Part shown: one piece after another, positions 1 through 7,600 of the stretch
How the letters are laid out: each line of letters begins with the position of its first letter
Position numbering within the stretch: the stretch's first letter is position 1
Source: DASUZB01 sp035535495
Lineage (GTDB): Bacteria > Actinomycetota > CALGFH01
DNA: 13,974 nucleotides
NCBI GenBank assembly: GCA_035535495.1
Contig: DATLQA010000176.1
Location: 1-13,974 of the forward strand
Reading direction: 5' to 3'
Made by a program: the position numbers and the translations under genes
Notes under the pieces: generated by a model
What the model was told of the DNA's origin: nothing
The model's database searches: none
What the model saw: only the letters and a program-made list of their open reading frames with translations

Positions 1-547
1 CGCGGGGGGCAATAGGCGGCTCGCTCCAGTCTTTTGAGGGAATTGACTAGATCGTTTGGATCGGGCGAACCACCCGCTCGCGCCATCGCCACGCCCAAGG
101 CACTGGGGCATCATCACTCTACGTAGCTGCATACGTACGAACAGTGACCGCTCTGCAGGACCCCACCTACGAGCGCCCCGCGGAGGACCCGCGGGTTCCG
201 GGTCGGGCTTGTGCGTCGGGCAGGCCGGCGTGGTACTCACCGGGAGGCAACCGTGACCACGGACCAAACAGGACGCGCCGCGGCGGTGTCCGCCGCCCCG
301 CCGCTGTTCGCGGGACGCTGGCGGTCGGGCCTGCGGCTGGTCCACAGGAAGATCGGGACGGTCGCGATCGCCGCCAACACCGTGACCGGGGCGTTGCCGC
401 GGAACAGTGTTGCGGTTGCGGACGCGATCAGCCCCTTTCCTTCCGTTGCGCCTTCAGGTTCCTGGCAGGGGCCGGCCGAGCGACCAGCGGGTTGCCGGCG
501 TGGCTGCAAGCGCTCCCACGGCGGTGTTCGCCCAGGGAGCGGTCCTG
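1..547. other. Left-edge region without an intact gene
   Basis: No frame here gives a convincing full-length protein. Two TACGTA palindromes lie at 120-125 and 132-137, separated by GCTGCA, in the least GC-rich part of the window; they could be a small operator but nothing confirms it. A plus-strand frame begins with GTG at 253 behind a good ribosome site (GGGAGG, 242-247) and has G/C-rich third positions to about 400. It then decays and runs into the 3' end of the opposing dehydrogenase gene, ending at 669, and its product resembles nothing I know. The opposite strand of the same stretch looks more meaningful and is listed separately. Confidence 0.5.
237..516 (-). pseudogene. Possible decayed FecCD-type permease fragment
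   Basis: Read on the minus strand, about 440 down to 329 encodes a hydrophobic stretch containing GNAPVTVLAAIATVPIFLW followed by Ser-Arg-Arg. Its spacing and character resemble the last helix of FecCD/BtuC-type iron-siderophore or cobalamin ABC permeases, which typically end in a pattern like ELPVGVVTALxGAPFFLWLLRR. Just upstream, in two other frames, about 516-499 encodes GALAAT and about 493-479 encodes NPLVG. These recall the conserved GALLQxxTRNPL region of the same family. The pieces are out of frame and far too close together, since a real permease is about 330 residues. This suggests internal deletion plus frameshifts. The match is by eye only, and a chance hydrophobic frame is possible. 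Confidence 0.25.
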
Positions 548-1462
548 TCAGCGAGAATCAGACGGGACGGTCTCCTGGCTCCGGCGGCGGTCCCGGGCGG
601 CTTCGCCCGACTGGCTCAGGATTAGCCGGTCCCGCAGCCGGTCGGGCAGGCGAGCGACGATCGCGGTGATCCGCGCGTCGACGCCAACCAGGTAGCGGGC
701 GCGGGGCCGGCGGACGGTCAGGGCCTGCGCGACCACCGCGGCGACCTGGTCGGCCGGCATGCCCCGAGCGGCGCTTCGGAGCGCGCTGGTGCGGGCGGCG
801 GCGATCGCCCGTCCGTACAGCTCCTCCACCCCAGGCGGCAACGTCTCCTGGAGCCGCTCGGCGGCCGCGATCGAGGTCTCCCAGATCGGGGTCGCGACCG
901 CGCCCGGTTCTACCAACACGACCTGGATGCCCCAGGGAGACAGCTCCAGCCGCAGCGTGTCGTTCCACGCCCGCAGGGCGAACTTGGAGATGTGGTAGGG
1001 GCCGGTCATCGGGGCCACGATGCGATCACCGATGGAACCGAGGTTGATGATCCGGCCTTGGCCGCGACGCAGCAGCGGCATCAGGGCGCGGGTGACCGCC
1101 TGCTGACCGACCACGTTGACCTCCAGCTGGCGGCGCAGCTCGGCCGGAGGTAGGAACTCCAATGGCGCGGCCACCGCGATCCCGGCGTTGTTGACCAGCC
1201 CAGCCAGGCCGCGGTCGCCGACCTCGCCGCCGACCAGCTCAGCGGCGGCGGCCACCGCGTGTGGATCGGTGACGTCCAACAGCACGGGCAGGACACGGTC
1301 GCCAAGTTGGTCGCGGAGCGCTTCTGCGTCCTCGGTGCGCCGGACCCCGGCAATGACGCGGAACCCGTCGGCCACCAGCCGCCGGACGATGGCGGCGCCG
1401 ATGCCCTTCGCTGCCCCGGTAACGACCACGCTCGGTGGGGTGCCGGGCTGCTGGAAGCTCAC
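548..1462 (-). CDS. SDR family NAD(P)-dependent oxidoreductase
   Basis: Classical short-chain dehydrogenase/reductase of 304 residues, a cytosolic NAD(P)(H)-dependent oxidoreductase of unknown substrate. Numbering is from the chosen start. The dinucleotide-binding TGAAKGIG lies at 15-22, the adenine-pocket Asp in LLDVTD near 63, and NNAG at 91-94. The catalytic Ser is about 143 (in NLGSIG), with Tyr156 and Lys160 in YHISK, and the post-catalytic PG is at 186-187. The C-terminal extension of roughly 60 residues is Arg-rich and lacks known motifs. The frame stays open to a TTG at 1501, but that start has no convincing ribosome site. GTG at 1462 has AGGA seven bases upstream and places the Rossmann strand at the usual distance from the N-terminus. 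The gene is divergent from the exported-protein pair, so its promoter should lie in 1463-1795. The family call is firm; the substrate cannot be read. Confidence 0.93.
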   Translation of the reverse strand: MSFQQPGTPPSVVVTGAAKGIGAAIVRRLVADGFRVIAGVRRTEDAEALRDQLGDRVLPVLLDVTDPHAVAAAAELVGGEVGDRGLAGLVNNAGIAVAAPLEFLPPAELRRQLEVNVVGQQAVTRALMPLLRRGQGRIINLGSIGDRIVAPMTGPYHISKFALRAWNDTLRLELSPWGIQVVLVEPGAVATPIWETSIAAAERLQETLPPGVEELYGRAIAAARTSALRSAARGMPADQVAAVVAQALTVRRPRARYLVGVDARITAIVARLPDRLRDRLILSQSGEAARDRRRSQETVPSDSR

Positions 1463-1469
1463 ATCTGGA

Positions 1470-1473
1470 TCCT
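1470..1473 (-). promoter_or_regulatory. Ribosome binding site deciding the SDR start
   Basis: AGGA on the minus strand, seven bases before the GTG at 1462-1460. It favours GTG over the upstream TTG at 1501, which has no comparable site. Confidence 0.55.
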
Positions 1474-1645
1474 GGTTCGACGTCCTGTCGATCGACCTCA
1501 AACACTACTGCCCATGAGCGCACTACGTCAGGCCTCGACCCGATCCCTCCCATGTTCTCGTACCGGCGCCTACCCGCTGGCAGTCGTCTGCAGTGCACCA
1601 CCAGGGTCGTGATGCTGCCCGTGTGGCTAGCACGTTCTGGTTGCC

Positions 1646-1693
1646 GCACCCCGAGGCGAGATCTGGGGACGAGTCGCCTCGGTCGCGGGGTGC
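1646..1693 (+). promoter_or_regulatory. Large imperfect hairpin upstream of exported-protein gene
   Basis: The arms CCGAGGCGA (1651-1659) and TCGCCTCGG (1674-1682) are perfect 9-bp complements around a 14-base loop. The stem continues as GCACC (1646-1650) against GGTGC (1689-1693) across a six-base bulge (1683-1688). It lies about 100 bases before the ATG at 1796, so it could fold in the leader mRNA, serve as an operator, or terminate transcription. No U-run follows. In GC-rich DNA some strong hairpins arise by chance, so a function is not established. Confidence 0.35.
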
Positions 1694-1795
1694 TGCCTCA
1701 AGGCGACGGGCGGGACGGCCGAGACCCCTACGGAGGACCATCGTTGTTGGCGGTAGGCGGCCGAGCGTGCTGGACGCCAGGTAGGACTGAGGCGG

Positions 1796-2725
1796 ATGGA
1801 GCAGCCGAGCGGATGCATACCTGAGCGTCCCGGCACCGGGCCCGCGCGTTGGAGTGCGCGGTTGGTGCTGTTCCTGCTCGCCGCCGGCGTTCTGTTGCTG
1901 CTCGGTGACGGTCGTGCCAGCGCGTCGTCCGGATCAGGATCGGTCGCGGTCTCGATCGAGACGCCGCGGGTCGCGCCTGCTCGCGTAGCTCGCAAGCTGA
2001 TCTCCACCGGGACCCGGGCGGCCAGCAGGCGACCTGCCGGTACTCACGGCCGGACCGCCGTCCAGCGGCGGCACTCCGGCGCCACTGCCTCCGTGTCGGC
2101 GCTTCCGGCGCGGTCGCTCGACCAAGTGGCCGGGCGCGCCGGCCGCCAGGTCGGGCAGGTGACGAGGGAACGCGCTGGCCGGAGCCTCGCGCAGGCGCTC
2201 AGCGGCGCCAGCCGGCGCGTCGACGCGACCCTCGCTCCGGTCAAGCGAACCCTGGAACCGGTCCTCGGATCCGTCCCCCAGCCGATCGGCGATGTCCTGG
2301 ACGGGCCTGTCGGCCCGGTCGACCTCCTGCCCGATCTCGCGGATCGGCCACCCAGCCTCGTGCCAGGCAGCAGCCCTGCTCCCGCGCGGGCTGGCGCCGC
2401 CCAGCACTCGGCGCACGGCCGCAACCCGGCCGCGATCGGGGCCGTGCTGGTCGCGGGAACCGGTAGCCCGGCCGGCCCGTTGGCGGCTGCCGAGCGCGCG
2501 GCGCTCGGCAGCGCCGCGGCGGAGCGGGAACCTGGCGCCGGGAAGACCGCCCATACGACGGGCATCCCCGGGATTCCCGCCTCGGTGCAGACCACGCGCG
2601 ACGCCCCGACCGGCAGCCTCGCCTCGGCGATGCTGCTGCTGGTTCTCCTTCTTCTCTGGTCGGTCTCCTTCGGCAAGGACGGGACGCAACACCGTGCCCG
2701 CCCACCGCTCCTCTTCCCCGCCTAG
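1796..2725 (+). CDS. Exported/membrane-anchored Ala/Pro-rich protein
   Basis: A 309-residue protein of unknown function. Residues 22-36 are strongly hydrophobic after Arg/Trp residues and are followed by GDGRASASS, which fits a signal peptide or signal anchor. The middle (about 60-220) is rich in Ala, Arg, Pro and Val. Around 145-185 it has a loose amphipathic pattern of Leu and Pro-Val steps (LAPVKRTLEPVLGSVPQPIG). Residues 276-291 form a second hydrophobic segment, followed by a basic and Pro-rich tail. Just before it is DAPTG (269-273), which resembles a sorting motif but lacks the leading Leu. The ATG follows GAGG with only a three-base gap, so the start is less certain than usual. G/C-rich third positions support this frame over the overlapping minus-strand frames. 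The 73-bp gap to the next exported protein suggests one transcript and a shared role at the cell surface. Confidence 0.72.
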   Translation: MEQPSGCIPERPGTGPARWSARLVLFLLAAGVLLLLGDGRASASSGSGSVAVSIETPRVAPARVARKLISTGTRAASRRPAGTHGRTAVQRRHSGATASVSALPARSLDQVAGRAGRQVGQVTRERAGRSLAQALSGASRRVDATLAPVKRTLEPVLGSVPQPIGDVLDGPVGPVDLLPDLADRPPSLVPGSSPAPARAGAAQHSAHGRNPAAIGAVLVAGTGSPAGPLAAAERAALGSAAAEREPGAGKTAHTTGIPGIPASVQTTRDAPTGSLASAMLLLVLLLLWSVSFGKDGTQHRARPPLLFPA

Positions 2726-2742
2726 CGGCCTCACGCCCTGCA

Positions 2743-2761
2743 AGCGACCGCTGCGGTCGTT
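2743..2761 (+). promoter_or_regulatory. Intergenic hairpin between the two exported-protein genes
   Basis: CGACCG (2745-2750) and CGGTCG (2754-2759) form a six-pair stem around CTG. A G·T and an A-T pair extend the stem outward. No T-run follows, so full termination is doubtful. Partial termination or mRNA processing between the two genes is possible. Confidence 0.3.
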
Positions 2762-2781
2762 GCCGCCGTACCCGTCGAATC

Positions 2782-2791
2782 GGGAGAGGAG
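2782..2791 (+). promoter_or_regulatory. Ribosome binding site deciding the LAxTG-protein start
   Basis: GGGAGAGGAG ends seven bases before GTG at 2799. It fixes the start just ahead of the signal peptide and rules out the long in-frame extension upstream, which overlaps the preceding gene. Confidence 0.7.
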
Positions 2792-2798
2792 CATCATC

Positions 2799-4499
2799 GT
2801 GAGGATATGGATCAAGCGCGCCGTAGGCGCTGCCGCGCTCGCCGGGGGGCTGGTTGCCCTCGGGGGTGCCGCCCAGGCGCATGCGGGCGAGTCGGCGCCG
2901 GCGTCAAGGCCGGCACGCTCAGCCGGCATCGACGCCGGTGCATGTGGCGTGGTCAGCCTCGGTGGGTCGCAGGCTGGCGCCTGCGCCTCCACCTCCGACG
3001 CCGTCGACGTGAAGGTGCACGTCAGGCATGCACCGCGAGCCAGCGTGCAGCGGACCCGGCGCCAGGCGGCCAGGCAGGTGCGGAGCACCGCCGCGCACCT
3101 GCGTGCCACCGTCCCGGCCGTCCGGGCCACGGCCCAGCTCGGCCGGCATGCGGCTCAGGTGGACGCGAGCGCCGACGCCAACGTCGGTGACACCAACACG
3201 GCCCTCGCGCGGCTCGCCGTGCGCCACGACCGTGCCAGCGGCGGAGCGCCCGCCAGCCACGGCACCATCGACACCGCCGCGGCCATCACGGCCGCGACCA
3301 ACCTCGGCGCCAAGGACGGCGCCGTCACCGTGCGCCCAGCGGCGGCGGTGGATCTCACGGTCGGCACCAACGGGGACAGCGGCGATGGCAGCCAGCTCGA
3401 TGCCAGCGCCCAGTTCGACGCCTCGGCCGACCTACGGGCCCGCACCAGGGACCACGGCATCACGGCAGGCGCCGCCGCTGATCTCAGCGGCAACCTCGCC
3501 ATCGTCGGCAAGAAGCGTGGCGTTGCCGCCACCGCCGACGCCAGGCTCAGTGCCGCTGCCAAAGCCCATAGCCTGGGAGCCAGGGCAGCTGGTCACGCCG
3601 ACGCCAGCCTCAACGCCAAGACCGGCAAGCACGGCACCACGGCCAGCGCGGGTGCTGACATCGACGCCGGCCTCGGCACCGTAAGCGGTGGCGCCAATGG
3701 CCGCCTCAGCACCCAAACCAAGAGCGACGGCGGCAGCACCGCCACGATCGGCGCCGGCATCGGCGCCAACCTCGACACCGGCACCGTGGGCGATGGCAAC
3801 ACCGCTACGACCAATGCCGGCATCACTGCCAACCTGGCCACCGACGCCGTGGCTGGCGGCAGCACCGCCACGACCGGGGCGGGTATCGGCGCCAACCTCG
3901 ACAACGGCACCGTGGACGGCGGCAGCGTCGCCACCAACGGCGCCGGAGTCGGGCTCGGGATCGGCGAACTCCGGACCGTGCTCCAGCGCGGCACCCTGCG
4001 GCCGAGTGGGAGCGAGGTCGCCGGCTCCGGCGGCGTCCTGGACGGACTGGTCACCGCGGCTCCGGTCGGCGTCGTGCCTGGCGGGCTCGGCGAACTGGCG
4101 ACGCTGGGCGACCAGCCGGTCAGCGGTGCGGACCCAGGGCAGGCGGCTGCTCGCGGACTGCGCGCGCTCGGCGCGACGGTCGACCGGCCGATCCTGGGGA
4201 GCCGCTCACCGCTGGCGCTGGGATCACCCGCGGTCCCGGGAGCCGTGGCGCCGAGCTCCCAGGGGGCGGTCGCGGCGGCGCGACTTGCCGCGGCGCGGGC
4301 GTGGGCTGGGATCACCGCCGGGGCCGGGGTGGCCGCCGGCGGCCAGGTGCCGCCTGCTCCCGTCCGGGCGCTGAGCGCCAAGCCTGCCAGGATGCTCGCC
4401 ATGACCGGTGGCCACGCCTTCCCGCTGCTGTGGCTCGGGCTTGCCGTGCTGCTCACGGGGATGGTCGCGCTCGCAAGGGCACGCTCCATGGCCCTCTGA
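2799..4499 (+). CDS. Repeat-containing surface protein with LAxTG sorting signal
   Basis: A 566-residue wall-attached surface protein; its ligand or role is unknown. The GTG start follows a strong ribosome site. Residues 1-29 form a signal peptide (Lys/Arg start, hydrophobic Ala/Gly/Leu core, probable cleavage after AQA or AHA). The mature N-terminus has two Cys twelve residues apart (CGVVSLGGSQAGAC). Next is an Arg/His/Ala-rich section, then a long Ala/Gly/Thr/Asp-rich section. The latter ends in three 21-residue repeats at 318-380 and the start of a fourth. The C-terminus has LAMTG at 533-537, a hydrophobic span (about 541-560) and a basic tail (RARSMAL). LPXTG-like signals have this three-part form, and class E sortases of high-GC Actinomycetota are known to prefer LAXTG. 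The repeats suggest an elongated beta-rich stalk, which is inference. No sortase gene is in view. Confidence 0.85.
   Translation: MRIWIKRAVGAAALAGGLVALGGAAQAHAGESAPASRPARSAGIDAGACGVVSLGGSQAGACASTSDAVDVKVHVRHAPRASVQRTRRQAARQVRSTAAHLRATVPAVRATAQLGRHAAQVDASADANVGDTNTALARLAVRHDRASGGAPASHGTIDTAAAITAATNLGAKDGAVTVRPAAAVDLTVGTNGDSGDGSQLDASAQFDASADLRARTRDHGITAGAAADLSGNLAIVGKKRGVAATADARLSAAAKAHSLGARAAGHADASLNAKTGKHGTTASAGADIDAGLGTVSGGANGRLSTQTKSDGGSTATIGAGIGANLDTGTVGDGNTATTNAGITANLATDAVAGGSTATTGAGIGANLDNGTVDGGSVATNGAGVGLGIGELRTVLQRGTLRPSGSEVAGSGGVLDGLVTAAPVGVVPGGLGELATLGDQPVSGADPGQAAARGLRALGATVDRPILGSRSPLALGSPAVPGAVAPSSQGAVAAARLAAARAWAGITAGAGVAAGGQVPPAPVRALSAKPARMLAMTGGHAFPLLWLGLAVLLTGMVALARARSMAL
3750..3938 (+). 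repeat. Three tandem 63-bp (21-residue) in-frame repeats
   Basis: Repeat units start at 3750, 3813 and 3876. They begin GAGIGANLD, NAGITANLA and GAGIGANLD, and end TATT, TATT and VATN. Units 1 and 3 are closest to each other. A fourth unit begins GAGVG at 3939 and breaks off. A degenerate unit ending GGSTATI precedes the first. The regular spacing in the protein suggests stacked turns of a beta-solenoid-like rod. Confidence 0.8.
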
Positions 4500-4539
4500 C
4501 GCCGGCATCCGCAGCAAGCACCACGAACGGGAAGGAGTG

Positions 4540-4602
4540 ATGTCCCAGGACCCGGGAACCCGAGTCCCCAGCACGACTACCCGGACGGGCTGGCCGCCAT
4601 GA
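4540..4602 (+). CDS. 20-codon open frame with strong ribosome site (possible gene stub)
   Basis: GGAAGGAG sits directly before an ATG at 4540, which opens a 20-codon frame (MSQDPGTRVPSTTTRTGWPP) ending in TGA at 4602. Third positions are G/C-rich. The frame starts 40 bp after the LAxTG gene and overlaps the last 26 bp of the opposing SARP gene. It may be a real small protein, or the 5' stub of a lost downstream gene in the surface-protein transcript. It may also be chance, because a two-base gap between ribosome site and ATG is short. I do not recognise the product. Confidence 0.25.
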   Translation: MSQDPGTRVPSTTTRTGWPP

Positions 4603-7600
4603 GGGTCTCGACGGCGGCCAGGTCGGTGCGGCAACCGATGGCCTCGAAGCCGGCCCGGGCCCGATCCAGGTGCTCGCGCCCTTCCAGGCCGAGCGGGGAC
4701 CGGTCCCCGCGGCTGAGGTGGCGGCCGAACTCGTAGTGGGCTCTCGCCAGCTCATACGGCATCCGTAGCCGCTCCGCCTCGCGGGCGGCCCGGGCCCAGG
4801 CCCGGGCCGCCCGGCCGTGCCTGCCAGCGAGCCATTCGGACCAGCCCTGGTAGATCAGCGCGCGTGCTCGCGCCATCGCGTAGTAGCGGGCGTAGGCGCG
4901 CAGCCGGCGCACCCCGGTGGCGGTGGTCGATCGCAGCTCGGCCGGGTCGACACCGGCACCGCCCCGCTCCATCAGGGCGAGACAGACCTCCGGGATGCCC
5001 GCATGCGCCTCGAGCGTGTACTGGGCGAAGGAGGGCTGGTCGCCGATGAGCGTGTCGGTGACCTTGACCGACTGCCAGGCTTCATCTGGCCGGCCGGCCG
5101 AGAGGTGGAAGCGCGCCATGGCGGCGTGACCGCGGGCCGCGTCGACGGCGGCCACCCCCCTGGTGAAGAGCGGGATCGCCTCCGCCATCCAGCCCTCGAT
5201 CCTGGAATCGTGAGCGTCCATGCGCAAGGCCACCTCCGCCAGGATGAGCAAGCCCCAGAGGTGCACCATCGGGTCGCGCCGTTCGCGTCCGGTGGCCATC
5301 GCCTCGGCGGCCATGGCCATCGCCTCCTCGTAGCGGGCGGTCAGGTAGCGGGTAATGGCCGCGAGCAGGATCACCTCGTCGGTCCAGCGGTGCAGATGGG
5401 CTTGGGCGGCGACCTCCATGGCCTTGGCGTAACCGGCGTCGAACTCCGCCCAGTTGCCGGCTCCGAGCCAATGGAGCCCGCCGACGACACACGTGAAGAC
5501 CTGGGCGGCGGGGTCGGTGGTCAGGTGGTTGACGGCGTCGGTCGCGGCGCGGACATGGCGGTCGGCGAGCCGCGAGAACCCGGCCGTGCCGAGGATCATC
5601 CCGAGGCCGACCCGGCTGGGAGCGACGACCTCGAGCTGCCCGGACCGCTCGGCCTGGGTCAGCCCCCACATCGAGGACGGCATCAGCGCCGCCCGCTCCT
5701 CGAGCATGTAGTAGCTCTCCATCAGCGGCCAGGCGACGCGGCCCTGCTCCGCTGCCCTTGCCCGCAGCTCTGGACGCCGCTCGACGGAACCGCCAGGCCG
5801 CAGGCTACGGAGTGCTCGGCGCAGCACCTGCCTGCCGAGCATCGCGGTCCAGCCGGCGGCCGACGCCGGCACCGGTGGGCCGCCGAGCAGGGCGAGTGAG
5901 CGCTCCAGGTGGTCTCGTGAAGGGCCTGCCGCGCCGATCTGCAGGTGGGCCTCGCCCAGCATGCGGTGCCAGCGGGCCTGCTCGAGCGGCGGGACGCCGT
6001 CGCGCTCGAGTGCCGCGCCGAGGACGGCCTGAGCTTCACGGAACCAGCCCCGGCGGCGGTAGAGCAGCCAGAGCCGGTCCAGGTAGGCATCGAGCCTGGC
6101 TGGCCCGGCGGTCGTCACCAGCCATTCGGTGGCGGCGCGCAGGTTCTCGACCTCGGCGTCGAGGTCGGGGCCGCCGACGGCGGCCACCTCCGTGTCGGGC
6201 AGCAGCCCGGCGAAGTACCCGGCGTGCCGCTCACGGGTGGCCCGCTCGTCGTCAGGGTCGGCGGCAAGGCGGTCGGCGGCGTACTGGCGGAGCAGCTCGT
6301 GCATGCCGTAGCGGCCGTCCTCACCGACCTCGATCAGGGAGTGGTCGACCAGGCCCGCCAGTAGCGGCAGGCTGGCGCCGGCCACGGCCGCCGCCGCGTC
6401 GAGGTCGAAGCCGCCCCGCAGCACTGACAGCCGTGCCAGCACCCGCCGCTCGTCGCCGGTCAGCAGCCGCCAGGACCAGTCGATCACCGAGCGGAGGCTG
6501 CGATGGCGGAGCTCCACGTCGGGTGCGGAGGTCTCGAGCAGGTCCAGGCCGGTGGCCAGCCGCTCGGCGATGGCGGTCGGGGAGGCCGACCGCACCCAGC
6601 GGGCGGCGAGCTCGATGGCGAGCGGCACGCCTGCGACCAGCCGGCAGACCTGGGCCACACCCTCGGGGTCGGCCGCCAGCCGGAAGCCGCGGCGGACCAG
6701 GCTCGCCCGCGCCTCGAACAGCTCGGCCGCCTCGTAGCCGGCGGCCTCGCCGCCGGCTGGCGGGTACGGGAGGCCGGGGACCTCGACCAGCCACTCGACG
6801 CCGAGCCCGAGGCGCCGCCTCGAGGTGACCAGCAACTGGACGCCGGGGGAGCGCCGTAGCAGCTCGGCCAGGGCGGCGGCGGCGTCGCGGAGCTGCTCCA
6901 GGTTGTCGAGCACCAGCAGCAGCTCGCGGCCGACCAGATGGTCGGCGAGCAGCTCCAGGGGGTCGCGGGGCACGGCCAGGGAGACGCCGAGCGCGGCGGC
7001 GAGGTTCGCCACGACCAGGTCGGTGGCCTCCTCGGGCCGGGCCGGCGAGGTCCCGACGAAGGACACGAACACGGCCCCGTCGCGGTGGCGATCCTGCCTG
7101 GCGGCGGTCACCTCCGCCGCCAGCCGGGTCTTGCCGATCCCGCCGGGGCCGACCAGGGTCACCAGCCGGCAGGCCGAATCGTCGAGCAGCGCCTGCAGCC
7201 TGGCCAGCTCCTGCTCCCGGCCGACCAGCGCCGTGAGCGGCCCGGGCAGGTCGGCCGCGTGCGGTGGGGACACCGCCCCGTCGGTCACGCCCGGACCGGT
7301 GCGCATCCCCGCCGGCCTGGTCGCCTGCTGGACCGCTGGCTCGCCGAGCTCGGTGAACCCGCCCGAGCGCGCGATCTCGTCGCGGAGGACCAGCGTGGCC
7401 TCGGACGGCTCGATGCCGAGCTCCTCACGGAGGACATAGCGGCAGGTCTCGAACTGGGCCAGGGCGGCGCCCCGCTGGCCGCCCTTTGCCATGAACCACA
7501 TCAGGGCGCGGTGCGCCTCCTCGTGGAGCGGCTCAAGCTCCAGCATGAGGCGGGCAACCTCGGTCCCGGTGGCCGCGTCCCCGCGGTCGCGGGCGGACTG

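Larger units (their letters stand above)
1463..1795. other. Divergent intergenic region
   Basis: This 333-bp gap separates the SDR gene (-) from the exported-protein genes (+), so promoters for both must be here. I see no clear -35/-10 pair in either direction. Apart from the large inverted repeat at 1646-1693, listed separately, nothing recognisable is present. Short open frames crossing it lack ribosome sites and plausible products. Confidence 0.6.

Noticed and set aside
253..669. Plus-strand open frame with GTG start and GGGAGG site
   Set aside because: Third-position bias fades after about 400, the product is unfamiliar, and it runs 122 bp into the 3' end of the SDR gene. Mentioned only within the left-edge region.
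2292..2798. In-frame N-terminal extension of the LAxTG protein
   Set aside because: It overlaps the preceding gene, has biased Ser/Arg/Pro composition, and would bury the signal peptide that follows a strong ribosome site before 2799.
2886..3000. Chaplin-like domain in the LAxTG protein
   Set aside because: Two Cys and a sortase-type tail recall long chaplins, but the segment between the Cys is not hydrophobic enough and the rest of the domain does not match.
1934..3130. Long minus-strand open frame (398 codons) across both exported-protein genes
   Set aside because: Arg/Ala/Gly-rich product without domains. It is the antisense of two genes with signal peptides and proper ribosome sites, and long antisense frames are expected at this GC content.
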